Part shown: positions 32,055 through 42,978 of the stretch, piece after piece
How the letters are laid out: every line of letters starts with the position of its first letter
Numbering within the stretch: the first letter of the stretch is position 1
From: Schizosaccharomyces osmophilus
Lineage: Eukaryota; Ascomycota; Schizosaccharomycetes; Schizosaccharomycetales; Schizosaccharomycetaceae
Assembly (NCBI RefSeq): GCF_027921745.1
Contig: NC_079238.1
Location: forward strand, 2,914,001 to 2,978,000
Length of the DNA stretch: 64,000 bases
Direction: 5' to 3'
Notes under the pieces: generated by a model
Seen by the model: only the letters and a program-made list of their open reading frames with translations
The model's database searches: none
What the model was told of the DNA's origin: nothing
Position numbers and translations under genes: made by a program

Positions 32055-33508
32055 TGTAACGAGAAGAGCAGTTGAGCGAAGACAGAACAGAAGATCAAAG
32101 AATCGAGAGAAATAAAAAAGACAAAGGGCAAGCGCAACTAGTATAGGAATCGAAGAGAGAGTAAATCAACAAATCTCCTTTCTATAATATAATAGTTTGT
32201 TTTATTATTCTTTAGTGTGTTTGAAACAAGCACACGAGGTTTTCAAAGAAGATGAAGATGAACAAGTTTCAAAACTTTTTATTAATCAGTCCACTTGATT
32301 ATCATTCAGACTGTGTAGTACACAACAAGAAATGGTATAAAAGAAGCCTTCTAGGACCAAAGAGAAGTTTTTGTTTTTTGTGGTTTCTTTTTCTATTATC
32401 TAAAGTCGGAAATCCAAAATCCAAACGTTAAAACAGCACAGACTCTACTCTTGGTATAGACAGGATAGACAAAGACACTTGAAAGACCAAAATATCCCAA
32501 AATATATATGTTGAAAGTTCAGACCAAACTAAGTATAGTCTTACAACATGCGCATGTACACATATATATATATATTGGCGCCCATACATCATCCTTGATC
32601 AATTTCCAAGAACCGAAGCCAAAATAAAATTGCCGAAAATCGGTTGATTCACCCATACTCGGCATTCCTTATGGAGCGACTTTAGAGAGAAGTAGCGTAT
32701 AGCAACAAACGATCCTCAAATGATGGAACCGAACAGGCACAAGGAAAACAAAACAACACGTAGTGGGTAGGGTATGGTACATAGAGATGTTTAGGAAGAA
32801 GGCACATGTTTGGAAGATGTAGCAAAAATAAATAAGAAAAAGAAAAAGAATTTCGCGTTGTTAAGAGCCTTCAACTAGAAAGCATTCCATGCTTCCTGGT
32901 TCCTGCCCCAGTGTCCTGGGATGAGCCCTTTTTTTTTTTTTCTTCTTTTTCCAAGGGCAGTTTACTATCCAAAATGTAACAAGGAAGCGCCTTTGTTTTG
33001 TTTATAGGAGCCGGCATTGGGAATCGGCAATGTTTGAATTACCGATCCTCGGCAGAAAGCAAAATTGATGGATGATGGGGATGGAGCTCCGTAGGAAAAA
33101 AGCAAATATAAAATAAAGTTGCCGAAAGGGGCAGCTGTAGGAAGAAGCGAATTCAAGAGAACGGTAGAGAAGAGAGAGTGAGAAGAGAGAGGAACGATAG
33201 AATGAAATTGAGGATGGATTGAGAATTTGTTTGACGGCTGTTTATGAGTGGTTGTTTTTATTGTTGTTTCCTCTGTTTGTGTTTATTAATTATTGCTTAT
33301 TATCGCGCTAGTTTTTGTGCCAGTTGTTGCGCGATTTGTTGCACGATTTGTTATGCTTCCAGAGCCTCATCGGGAATTAGAAATGCGCTACGGTTCAAAG
33401 GTTACGCATTCATGAGAGATGAGATGGACGATTGCTTTGTTTTTCTTGGCGGTATACGACGATTGATGAAGTTTTCTTTTTTTCCATTCTTTTTTCTTAG
33501 AGTAGCAA

Positions 33509-33547
33509 GTAGAGTAGAGTAGAGTAGTTGAAAGTTGAAAGTTGAAA
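33509..33547. repeat. tandem AGTAG units followed by three GTTGAAA units
   Basis: AGTAG repeats through 33526, then exactly three GTTGAAA copies at 33527-33547. A short tandem array in the MFS/wis1 intergenic region. Confidence 0.85.
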
Positions 33548-33637
33548 GCGATGATTCCACTATCTATTTGATTGGGTTTCTCTCAATTTCTTTTCCTCGT
33601 TGTTCTATTTGTTCTCTTTCATTCTTTCCCTGTACTG

Positions 33638-33680
33638 CTACCACTACTCCTACTACTCCTACTACTCCTACTATTCCTAC
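33638..33680. repeat. CTACTCCTA-type tandem repeat
   Basis: Imperfect tandem copies of CTACTC/CTA. They create a valine-rich antisense open frame that I do not call a gene. Confidence 0.8.
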
Positions 33681-34310
33681 TTCCCTTGCAACTTGGTTTG
33701 TTTGTTTTCTTTTCTTTCTTTCCTTCTTGTATACCGTACCACCTTGGGAATTGAAAACCATCTCACTGCGTACTACGCCACACTACAGTAGCGTCCTTTA
33801 AGCACCGCCAAAGAAACCCAACACACTCTTTTCTTTTCCTTTTCCATTCTCCACCGAAAACACATATCCATCCTGCACTGCACTTCTGTAAACAAACCAA
33901 AGCCATCCCTCCTTCCCTTTCTTTAAGCTTCCACTTCGCTCCTCCATTCACAGCCGAACCAGAACCGTCTTCCCTTCGCAAAAACCTCAACGAATTTCTT
34001 TGAAAAACTTTTACGTTCCATTCGAGATAGCTTGGCATTTGCTAAGCTTGTTTCAACTCCATAAATTATTCCCTTGGATTTATTCACCTCTTCCTGAGCC
34101 TTTATCCGATATCCGTTTGGTTCGTATTCCCTGGTGGTCTTGTGAAGTAATCTTCTTGACTTCTCTTACCAGTTTCTAGTTTCTCCCCCTTTTTTTTTTT
34201 TTTTAAAAAAAAATTCCAAAGCGATTTTTTTGTTGGATCTTTGGTCAACCTCTTCATCACTGCTCTTTTTCTTCAAGTGACTGACTGATATCTTCTTTTT
34301 TTCAACTTTG

Positions 34311-34337
34311 CTTCTTCTTCTTCTTCTTCTTCTTCTT
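34311..34337. repeat. (CTT)9 repeat
   Basis: Nine CTT units in the pyrimidine-rich region about 460 bases before the wis1 ATG. Confidence 0.9.
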
Positions 34338-34793
34338 ATCCTGCTTCCATACCACCTTTTGAAAAAAAGGTAAATCGGTGTTGAGAAAGTCGTTTACACG
34401 TTAAAAGTAAGAAATTGCTTTTTTTAGCGTTTAATTACCGTTTGCAAGTTTTTGGTCGTGTCTCCACCCCCGTTCGGTCCATCCTTTTTCTTTGTTTGTT
34501 TTCTGGTGTGCATTGTAAAAATAGCACTCCCATTCACGGTGTTTTTTTTCTCTAAAGCTTTTGTTCCCGTAGGTTCTTTTGCGCTTTGATTTCAGTGTCT
34601 CTTCGCTACCTTTTTTTTTTCTATTTTTTCTTCAAAAGTGTCACGACGTCTGTTGTTTGTGATTCTTTTATGATCTATTCCTTTCTCAATCTTAATTTTA
34701 TTCTGTTTATACCCTTATTTTTGGTCCATCGTTACTATATTTAACTTTTTTTTTCTAGCTTCTTTCTTCTTAATTTTTTTTTATATTTGGTCA

Positions 34794-36698
34794 ATGTCGT
34801 CGCCTCCTGGAGCTTCTTTACCGCATGCACTGCAACAGATGTCTATATCTGCGGATCCTGCTGCCTCTTCCCAAACTCAGTCGATACCAAATCTCGACAA
34901 TCCCAATGCAAGATTGGATCTCCAATCGTCTTCTTCCTATTCTTCTTTATCGCAGCTCGATAATTCGAATCACAACGACTCTGGTAGCGTTTCTTCATCC
35001 CTGTCTTCTAGTTCTTCCGATGACAGTACACACAATGTTCCAGGTGACGAGCATGATTCTTTTTCTCGATCTTCCTCTTCCTCTTCTTCTTCCCCAGGTA
35101 GGTCCTCTGATCACTTAAAGTCCCGTCCTGTTCCCCCGGTACGATTGGGACGTCGCTCTTCCAGCAAAAATCGATCTTCTCTTGCCGTAAACTGCAATCA
35201 ACCCGCTGAAAATGCTGGCAGTACCCTTCCTTCTCCTTCACCCGTCGGTTCACCCCCCGCTTCTTCTATGCAGTATCCCGGTGGCTTATCTTCCGATATT
35301 CAAGAGAAAGTAAAAGCCTTCCACGCCGCCCGTTCTAGATCTTTCCCTGACAATACCGGTAACTCAGCTACTGCTCCTACTTCTCCAATTGTTGGAAACA
35401 GATCTAGCATTTCTATCCCCTGCGCTCCTCTTCCTCCCAAAGTCCCTGTTTCTGGGCCAAAAGGCTCAGCTGGCGCTGATTCAAACTTAGCCCGTTCTCT
35501 TGCCGCCGCAAGGATTCCAGCGCGTTCTGCTACATTACCCAAACCAAACAAAATGCGCCGCGCTCCTCCTGGAAAACTTGACCTATCGAGCAACACTACC
35601 GCTCCTTCATCCGCTGGTGATGAATCAAACTCAAATGGCAGTATGGCTTCACGACGCGGTCTAAAAATTCCTCCAAGCCTCCGACAATTTGCCTCTGAAA
35701 CCCCATTTTCTACGTTTTCTGATATTTTGGATGCTAAATCTGGTAGCCTTAATTTCAAAAATAAAGCCATTCTCAATGCTGACGGTGTTAACTTCTCTTC
35801 GGGTTCTTCTTTTCGAATTAATATGTCTGAAATAATAAAGCTTGCCGAGTTAGGTAAGGGCAATTACGGTGTTGTATATAAAGCTTTACACCGCCCGAGT
35901 GGTGTTACAATGGCTGTTAAAGAAATCCGTCTTTCTTTGGAGGAAGCTACTTTCAACCAAATCATTATGGAACTCGACATTTTACATAAAGCCACTAGCC
36001 CTTATATAGTCGACTTTTATGGTGCTTTTTTTGTTGAGGGTTCAGTTTTCATCTGCATGGAGTACATGGACGTTGGTAGCATGGATAAGTTATATGTAGG
36101 TGGAATTACAGATGAGGGTGTCTTGTCGCGTATTGCTTACGCTGTACTACAAGGTCTAAAGACACTAAAAGAAGAACACAACATTATTCATCGTGATGTC
36201 AAGCCCACCAATGTACTCGTTAACTCCTCTGGACAAATTAAATTATGTGATTTTGGGGTTAGTGGAAATTTGGTCGCTTCCATCTCGAAAACTAACATTG
36301 GTTGTCAATCCTACATGGCGCCCGAAAGGATCCGTGTAGGTGGCGGCGGTAACGGTGTATTAACTTATACTGTACAAGCTGATATTTGGTCTTTGGGTTT
36401 AACCATACTAGAAATGGCAATTGGTTGTTACCCATATCCTCCTGATTCTTATACATCCATTTTTGCTCAGCTTTCTGCAATTTGTGACGGTGAACCCCCG
36501 AGATTGCCCAGCTGCTTTTCTTCCGAAGCCCATGATTTCGTAAATAGATGTCTTCAAAAAAATCCTTCAGTGCGTCCCGGCTATCAAGAGTTGAGTACTC
36601 ATCCTTGGATTCTCAAGTATCAGAATTCGGATGTGGATATGCATACATGGGCTAAAGCCAATTTAGAAAGTCGAGCTGCAGGGAATATCGAGAGGTAA
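34794..36698 (+). CDS. wis1: MAP kinase kinase Wis1 of the stress pathway
   Basis: 634 residues, one exon; S. pombe Wis1 is ~605. Residues 1-340 are Ser/Pro-rich and disordered, with many possible phosphosites. The kinase domain starts near 350: GKGNYGVVYK at 354-363, catalytic Lys376, HRDVKPTN with Asp468, and DFG at 486-488. The activation loop Ser496 and Thr500, in GNLVASISKTNIG, fit the two sites phosphorylated by MAPKKKs in S. pombe (S469/T473). It phosphorylates the MAPK Sty1/Spc1 after osmotic, oxidative and other stresses (family knowledge). It has a long pyrimidine-rich upstream region and diverges from the MFS transporter gene. Confidence 0.97.
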   Translation: MSSPPGASLPHALQQMSISADPAASSQTQSIPNLDNPNARLDLQSSSSYSSLSQLDNSNHNDSGSVSSSLSSSSSDDSTHNVPGDEHDSFSRSSSSSSSSPGRSSDHLKSRPVPPVRLGRRSSSKNRSSLAVNCNQPAENAGSTLPSPSPVGSPPASSMQYPGGLSSDIQEKVKAFHAARSRSFPDNTGNSATAPTSPIVGNRSSISIPCAPLPPKVPVSGPKGSAGADSNLARSLAAARIPARSATLPKPNKMRRAPPGKLDLSSNTTAPSSAGDESNSNGSMASRRGLKIPPSLRQFASETPFSTFSDILDAKSGSLNFKNKAILNADGVNFSSGSSFRINMSEIIKLAELGKGNYGVVYKALHRPSGVTMAVKEIRLSLEEATFNQIIMELDILHKATSPYIVDFYGAFFVEGSVFICMEYMDVGSMDKLYVGGITDEGVLSRIAYAVLQGLKTLKEEHNIIHRDVKPTNVLVNSSGQIKLCDFGVSGNLVASISKTNIGCQSYMAPERIRVGGGGNGVLTYTVQADIWSLGLTILEMAIGCYPYPPDSYTSIFAQLSAICDGEPPRLPSCFSSEAHDFVNRCLQKNPSVRPGYQELSTHPWILKYQNSDVDMHTWAKANLESRAAGNIER

Positions 36699-37228
36699 TC
36701 CAGTATGTTAAGTCTAGTATTTCGCGAAACAGTGTCTGAAAATGCGAAGAAGCTTGAGGGAGTGTAATTACTTGCTTAATACACGTTCTTAACTGCCGAG
36801 CGTAATCATAAGGATATAATCAGTTATTGAATTCAGTCATCGAAAGATGACTCTAATCAGTAATGTTTCTCGTTTTTTCATGGGAAGTGCAATCACAGCA
36901 CTGTTTTTCGAGTACATCAAAATTTTAGAGTAAGATGAGTTGCATAGGCGATCCAAAGGTGAAAACCATCTCGAAAGTGCAATGAATTGAATGTGTTACA
37001 TAGTGTATCAGATTTTTCAGTGATGCTAGTAAGTATTATTTATACTTAAAAAAAGAAGATGAGTACTAGTGACAAGTAGTTAAACTATCTGTAATCACTT
37101 TAGTTTATTTATACAGCGCAAGTCATAGAACATAATGCATTAACTCATTTCTATTTGCCTTTTGATGTACGAGTAAAGTAACAGGATGAGTGTTCATCCA
37201 AGGTGATTAAAAGGTAGTCAATATGACT
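36699..37228. other. intergenic, convergent wis1/uch2 3' regions
   Basis: AT-rich spacer. I see no gene or repeat in it. Confidence 0.5.
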
Positions 37229-38189
37229 CTATTTTTCCATTGTGTACATCTTCTTAGCTTCCTCTATGGTGGTATCCCAAGTATTTTGGGCAATACGATC
37301 TTTAGCCATTAACTTGGACAATTCAACGATTAGTCCCAAAAAGTTGTGACGACGCAACTGATTTTCACGTTTCCACGCTGCACGTTTGTCATCTTCAGCA
37401 GCTATAGAAGCCGCCTTTTCTTCTTCGGTTAAATCTGAATTATTTGAAATAGTGAGACGCTTATCCTCAGAAATGGCCATCAAGTTGAACCGAATTTCAC
37501 TAGGATCGTACTTGCCAATTCTTGATTGAATGGTAGAAACAGCACGTTTAGGGAACTCTTCTTTTGTACAGGTGCCATGATTGATGGGTGCAGGCTGTAA
37601 TCCATCTAGTTCGTAAAAGGTATTGTCAATGTTGGTATATGCAATAAAGTGGTAGACATCGTCATCTTCAGTCGCAACCTTTGTTTCATCACTCACAAAA
37701 GGGTCCGAGCGAGCGAAAGAATTGTGGGCACAACGGATGTCCTCAGAATTGCCCAATGCTTCTCCTTTGAGATCGGGAGGTAGAAGTTTTGTGAATTCCC
37801 GAAATTCATTCAACTTGGGACCCAAGTTGATCTCCTCGTTGTGATTCAGCAAAACAGATAAAAGAGCCTGGGTAGCGCAGGCGTTATTTATGACTTGTTG
37901 ACCAAAGAAAATTCGATCTATGGATTCGTAGTCGAGTTCACCATCTGGCTTTCCATCAGGTTTCTTCCATTTGAACAAGAAGATAATCCCATAAATATCT
38001 CTATTACAAACAAAGATTAGTAAATAATGAAGCCAAAAAGTCGGTTGGCACTAACGGTACTTACGAAAAGTTGCGCAAGGTTTCTTCATCCAACGTGTAT
38101 AGTTCTTCAACTTCGATGCCTGAGACTCCAAGGCTCTCAATCAAATCAGTAAAAACTCCAGCGTCTGACTCTATGGTGGTCCAGCTCAT
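37229..38189 (-). CDS. uch2: ubiquitin C-terminal hydrolase of the 26S proteasome (Uch37/UCHL5)
   Basis: Two exons: 38189-38065 and 38000-37229, phase 2, with a 64-nt intron (GTAAGT, TTACTAAT branch, AATAG). The start is MSWTTIESD; an upstream in-frame ATG at 38258 would add 23 residues that the family lacks. The product has 298 residues, matching S. pombe Uch2 (~300). Active-site residues are present: Gln77 and Cys83 in [13 protein letters not shown], His159 in DVYHFIAY and Asp174 in [10 protein letters not shown]. The C-terminal helical region ([18 protein letters not shown]) is the proteasome/Adrm1-binding tail. It trims ubiquitin chains at the proteasome lid (family knowledge). Confidence 0.95.
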
Positions 38190-38926
38190 TATAAAGGCTG
38201 ATATCAAAGAACGAGAAAACGTTTCAGTGTAGAACCTCTGCCCAGGTTTACACATCAATGAACAACAACTTTCATTTCGTAAATTTTGTATAATGAATTT
38301 TGTTCAACCTCCGTATAGGGAATTTGGGGCCATCGTTAGTAAACAATTTTCATACCTTGGTGAGGAAGATACGAAGATATAGTACAAAATTTGTAGGTAG
38401 AATGCTATGAAATAAGTAGTCATCATTGAGGACACTTTAATACAGCTGAGCTGGGTGAAACTATTTCACTCCTGGGTTAGCCTTTGACATGAGCTTGAGT
38501 GTTCTTGTATAAACACTAAAAGAAACTTTACATCTTAGGAACATCAATTGAAATTTGTTTGCGATAGTTCAATGTAATGTTTGACCTACGCACTGAGGTT
38601 TCGTGATGATTGTCTTGCATTGTTCAAGAATTTAAAGACAGATGTTTGATGTAATGTAAAAAGGAGTCTGTCCATTCACCTTCTACTGGACTTAGATGAA
38701 ATAAATGTATCATGAAGAAATTAAATAATATGTATGAAATATAACCGGATGCATTTTAGCATTCACTCATTTGTCAAAGACTTCCTGAGAGTCTTCGGCA
38801 AAAATCCGTAAAGAAGCTCATCCTTGTGAACCTGTCAAAGCAGCAGTTTGTACGAGGGAAAGATGCGTGATAGGTAAGCAAAAGAAAAAATCGTAGATGA
38901 GATAACAACAAAAGAAGAAACGCCAA
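38190..38926. other. intergenic, tandem minus-strand uch2 promoter
   Basis: Between skp1 3' end and uch2 start. AT-rich, and I see nothing in it. Confidence 0.5.
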
Positions 38927-39517
38927 TTACCTATCTTCGGCCCATTCGTTTTCTTTACGGATTTGCTCCTCTTCTTCAGGCGTAAAGTCATTGGGAATAT
39001 TGAAGGTTTTACGAATGTCTTCAGGGCTTTTTCCACGAATCATGTTTGCTACTGTTTTACAGCCAGTATCTAGCAGTGGCTTTATATCGAGATAGTTGCT
39101 AGCCAAAATAATTTCAAAGAGCATTTCCTGGTCAACCGACATAAACTTCTTGTCCCATTCATCGATATCCGTTGACTTTTTGAGTCGAATATCACTTTCT
39201 TCCTCAGTATTGGAGTACAAATCATTCTTGTGGTGTTCACACCATTCGAGCACCTTTCTTAATACGTTGGAAGAAACGTTTGGCAAAGGAATTGGGACGT
39301 TCAATTCACCAACATCTAAACGAAATGAGTTAATACAAGTAATTCTCTATACGATTCACATACCTTCCAGCATATTGTTGATCAACATGCTTTTTCCAGC
39401 AACAGGTCGATCTAATCCTCATGTTAGCGAACAGAATCCTTCTTGGTTTTCGACTTTGCTAAACCTACCGACAGTAAATTCTTCATTATCAGATGAAATA
39501 AGTTTGATTTTTGACAT
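38927..39517 (-). CDS. skp1: SCF ubiquitin-ligase adaptor Skp1
   Basis: Three exons: 39517-39469, 39411-39364 and 39315-38927, with introns of 57 and 48 nt; both junctions are phase 1. The product has 161 residues, the same as S. pombe Skp1. It starts [16 protein letters not shown], continues [15 protein letters not shown], and includes the BTB/POZ core and the C-terminal F-box binding helices ([46 protein letters not shown]). It bridges Cul1 and F-box proteins (family knowledge). The small middle exon has CTAAC-type branch signals before its acceptor. Confidence 0.97.
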
Positions 39518-40047
39518 TGTTTCTTCTTGGGAGTAACTGGAAGAAATTCTGGTGCCATATGGTCTTTCTTCTGCCAAATATCTTATACAGAATTCTACCT
39601 TCTAGTTCAGTAAACATATTCGGTACTGTTTCAAGCATCCATAAATGAATTTGCGATGTCTTGCGCACACAAGGAAAATAAACAAACAAGCAGCACTGTG
39701 GAGTTCTAGTCAAAAAATGAATGATTTGTTCCCTAATTCATTTGTAAGTTTTAATACTTGTCTTTTCTATATCACAAGTTTGTCTTGGTCGTTTTTGTGA
39801 CAATATAGTACCTAGCAACAATTTGATATGCTCACTTGATTTCCATACCTTCCATACACACTCTTAGTTCTCGAAGAGGGAAAAGTTATAAAGTACTGTT
39901 CGGTGCCATGGACAAACCGTTGAATTCATAATAAATCCTTGCAACATACAATTTAAAGCCGAGCATACCGCCAGAAACTGTGTTTGGCAAATTTACAACG
40001 ATTGTAAAGTCTTTGTCGCCAACAGAAACTAATCGAGTTGCTCAACG
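39518..40047. other. divergent promoter region of skp1 and mis12
   Basis: AT-rich spacer with no feature that I can identify. Confidence 0.5.
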
Positions 40048-40815
40048 ATGTTGGTTCAGCTATTTGAATTCACACCTCTTTCTTTTATAGACGATGTGAT
40101 CAATATTACCAATCAGCTTTTGTACAAAACTGTCAACGGTGTTGATCGAGCATTTTCGTCGTTGTCGAGTACAAAAAAGTCTCCGCAGGAAATCGAAGAA
40201 GGACTACACAAGTTTGAAATTTTATTTGAGAGTATTGTTGATCGGTACTATGATCGCTTTGAAATCTATGTTTTGAGAAACATCTTCCATTATCCTCCAG
40301 AACTCAAGGGTTACCTCCGTTTAGAAGGGCAAACAGCAGACTACACAATTACAGTGGAAAAAGATGCTGCTCTCGATCAAGAAATAGAAGATGCTACCCA
40401 AGCACTCACAGAAAAACTCAAAGCCCGTCACTCTTTAAGGGTGCGGTTACGAAAAAGCGAGGAACGGCGGCAGCAATTGAAGCAACAGTTAGGAACTCTT
40501 TCTTTTCTTTCCAGCATCCCAAAAGAGCAACGAATAACTTTACCAGAAACAACAGACTTTTTGTTGGATCAATTGGCTGGACTTCAGATTTCCCTTCATT
40601 CCGTTACGCAGGCATCACCTATCGTGCCTTCGCGTGAGGTAGACGAGCGAGTAATGTATCTCGAGAAACGCTACGAAAAACTGGCTGGTCCGGTCGAGCA
40701 ACATCGAGATTTTTGGTCACATCAACTGATCAAACTAGAATCCATCGCAAACACACAAGACGTTTCGAACATGAGTAAACTTTTATCCTCATCCGACGAT
40801 TCGAATAGCGCTTAG
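40048..40815 (+). CDS. mis12: kinetochore MIND complex subunit Mis12
   Basis: 255 residues, one exon, ATG at 40048; S. pombe Mis12 is ~259. The N-terminal FTPLSFIDDVINITNQLLYK is the conserved Mis12 head. A long helical region follows, with heptad-like LRVRLRKSEERRQQLKQQLG near residue 130. The protein ends in a Ser/Asp-rich tail. Mis12 is a structural core of the inner kinetochore and is needed for proper spindle-length metaphase and CENP-A-linked attachment (family knowledge). swi5 is convergent with it, 181 bases away. Confidence 0.93.
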   Translation: MLVQLFEFTPLSFIDDVINITNQLLYKTVNGVDRAFSSLSSTKKSPQEIEEGLHKFEILFESIVDRYYDRFEIYVLRNIFHYPPELKGYLRLEGQTADYTITVEKDAALDQEIEDATQALTEKLKARHSLRVRLRKSEERRQQLKQQLGTLSFLSSIPKEQRITLPETTDFLLDQLAGLQISLHSVTQASPIVPSREVDERVMYLEKRYEKLAGPVEQHRDFWSHQLIKLESIANTQDVSNMSKLLSSSDDSNSA

Positions 40816-40996
40816 ATTGTTTTTATAGTGTACAATATGTAATATAGATAATATGTAATATACGACAAGACATAAAGGTCATTCAATGAACAGGTTAGAA
40901 GGAAAAAAGAATAGCATCCACCTAAAAGACGGAAGAAATCAGGTAATTGTTCATTACCACACATGAACGTTCATCTTTGAGAACCATAGGCCATCT

Positions 40997-41447
40997 TTAC
41001 TCGGAAGAATCAACGCCAAATCTTTGAAACAACTCCACACTTGTACATTTTTCTTGTTCAGCAACCTTTCCAATCATTCCAAGAGCTACATCTCGGATTT
41101 CATTGTACGTGTGCAGCAAATCAATATGCCTTTGAACCGTGTACTTGGCATCTGGATTCCTAAAAACGTTAGAATCCACTCGAAAACAAAAAAAAAAAAA
41201 AAACACGCAGCAGGAAAAAGTCTCGTCTACGAATCGACATGATACAGCACAAACGCGTTCCATGCTTTATGAGCATGACCAGGTGAAACATACTTGAGTT
41301 TTGACACCGCTTCTTGCAATTGCTTTTCCAATTGTTGCTTTTGCTGCTCCAACAACTGGACGCGAGCTTCCAATTGAGGCTAACATGATTAATATATATT
41401 CAATGTGGATGCTATTCAGAAAAACACCTTAATATTACCTTTTCCAT
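40997..41447 (-). CDS. swi5: recombination mediator Swi5
   Basis: Three exons: 41447-41439 (only 9 nt, MEK), 41379-41294 and 41159-40997, giving 85 residues, the S. pombe length. Intron 1 is 59 nt with donor GTAATA; intron 2 is 134 nt with donor GTATGT, an internal A17 run, TTCTAAC branch and TTTAG. The protein has a leucine-zipper-like helix (QLEARVQLLEQQKQQLEKQL) and a conserved C-terminal block (DLLHTYNEIRDVALGMIGKV). With Sfr1 it stimulates Rad51 and Dmc1 strand exchange; with Swi2 it acts in mating-type switching (family knowledge). The exon 3 frame is open upstream for some way with cysteine/phenylalanine-rich translation, which is intron. Confidence 0.93.
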
Positions 41448-41946
41448 TCGATTTAAGCAGAGTTTTCGAAGAGATATGATGAATAACTTCTGTATATAAA
41501 GGAGTTTCAGTGATACCTTTGAGAATGTTGATATTGTTTTTGCTACTGTTATACGCGCGTGTCAACCTGCAATTTAGGCGACTTCCACCTTGACGCATTT
41601 CGACTTTTGCATTATCTACCGTGTTACTCTTAATTTACTTTACAAATTACACAATCCATTACTAATTAATTTAGCGCACTAAATAAAGCTCACTATACCC
41701 ACAGGCGTGAGCAAGAAATGTTATTTGCCAAATAGTAATTAAATGAAATTGCCTTGTAACATCTTGGCTGAAACAAACAATTCCCCAAATAGTCTCATTT
41801 TATTACAGAAGAACGCTTGATTTTTTGCGTATTACAATCTCAATTGGAAGCAGTTTGTGTAAAATTGCTGAGAGAATCAATTACTGGAATCTTATAATAG
41901 GAAAGGAAAACACCGGTTGAATAATAGAAAGTGATAAAGGAATATC
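41448..41946. other. divergent promoter region of swi5 and nfu1
   Basis: AT-rich spacer. I see no supported gene. Confidence 0.5.
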
Positions 41947-42726
41947 ATGTTTGCTTTAAAAAACCTACGATTATCATTATCAAGGAACTCTTTTCAAGCA
42001 GGTACATTTAATCCAAGACTTTTGCGACGCAATGCGTTTCCTCTAGCCTTTCAAATGCCCTCGTCTCGGAGTATATGGATCAGATCAGAAGAAACACCAA
42101 ACGAAAACGCAATCAAGTTTTTGCCTGGACTCGATATTCTTCCTCCCACTATTGGCACTTTAGAGTATATGAGAAGCCAAGAATTCAACAACTCCCCTCT
42201 GGCTGAAAAGCTCTTCGGGATACCTGGCGTCAAAAGTATATTTTATGGAAGAGACTTTATTACAGTTTCCAAAGATGAATCTCAATCCTGGTCACGGTTA
42301 AAGCCAGAAGTTTTTAGCACCATAATGGAGCATCTGAGCAATGGAGAGACTGTTCTATCTGGTGACCCATTGAATGGTCCTAGTGACACCCAAATTTTGG
42401 AATCCGATTCTCAAATCGTTGCTATGATTAAAGAGCTCCTCGAAACAAGTATCCGTCCATCAATTCAAGAAGACGGCGGTGACGTTGAATTTCGTGGATT
42501 CGATGAGGAGACAGGCATGGTCTCGTTAAAGTTGCGCGGTGCTTGTCGCTCATGTTCTTCATCTGCAGTGACTTTAAAGAGTGGTATTCAACAAATGTTG
42601 AATCACTATATCCCAGAAGTACGAGAAGTTAATCAGGTCCTGGACCCCGAAGAAGAAATTGCGATATCAGAATTTGAAAAGTTTGAAAACCGAATTCATC
42701 AAAATCAGCAAAAAGAGGAAAAGTAA
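41947..42726 (+). CDS. nfu1: NifU-like iron-sulfur scaffold Nfu1, mitochondrial
   Basis: 259 residues, one exon. The first ~40 residues are basic and hydroxylated (LSLSRNSFQAGTFNPRLL), a likely mitochondrial presequence. The Nfu N-terminal domain covers about residues 50-135 (SPLAEKLFGIPGVKSIFYG). The NifU C-terminal domain follows (residues ~155-230: QEDGGDVEFRGFD, GACRSCSSSAVTLKSGI), with Cys200 and Cys203 as the CxxC cluster ligands. The tail is acidic. It accepts a 4Fe-4S cluster late in mitochondrial Fe-S assembly (family knowledge). From memory, S. pombe has this gene beside the eIF4E gene. Confidence 0.94.
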   Translation: MFALKNLRLSLSRNSFQAGTFNPRLLRRNAFPLAFQMPSSRSIWIRSEETPNENAIKFLPGLDILPPTIGTLEYMRSQEFNNSPLAEKLFGIPGVKSIFYGRDFITVSKDESQSWSRLKPEVFSTIMEHLSNGETVLSGDPLNGPSDTQILESDSQIVAMIKELLETSIRPSIQEDGGDVEFRGFDEETGMVSLKLRGACRSCSSSAVTLKSGIQQMLNHYIPEVREVNQVLDPEEEIAISEFEKFENRIHQNQQKEEK

Positions 42727-42978
42727 AAGAAGTATATGCCTTGAGCATGCACTTTGACAGTTTTGGAAATGAACAAAGCAAAGCATAAAAGATTGAGAAG
42801 ATTATGGCTAATGAATTAATTTTTACATTTCTTGTATTTACATTCCCAGACTGAAATCCTTGATAAACACATTTTCTAAACAGACAAAGAATAAGGAATA
42901 ACACACCCATACAATTTGATTCGTAAAATACAAAAATACATTTTTCCAGAAAGAAACAAACATCACTATCCTCATCAT

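Larger units (their letters stand above)
32055..34793. other. 2.7 kb divergent regulatory region of the MFS gene and wis1
   Basis: The largest non-coding stretch in the window. The left part contains an alternating TATATA run near 32560-32576. The middle holds tandem short repeats at 33509-33547 and 33638-33680. The right 800 bases are strongly pyrimidine-rich, with several T runs and a (CTT)9 repeat, consistent with a long wis1 leader. Open frames here (for example 33244-33522) are cysteine/leucine-rich by composition and carry no motif. Confidence 0.5.

Noticed and set aside
33244-33522. 92-codon plus-strand frame rich in Cys, Ala and Phe
   Set aside because: Composition follows from the T-rich sequence, and there is no domain or splice support.
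35300-35863. 187-codon minus-strand frame inside wis1
   Set aside because: It is antisense to the Ser/Pro-rich N-terminal region and shows no family motif.
41416-41598. 60-codon minus-strand frame upstream of swi5
   Set aside because: swi5 is complete from the ATG at 41447, with the exact S. pombe length, so this frame is leader or promoter.
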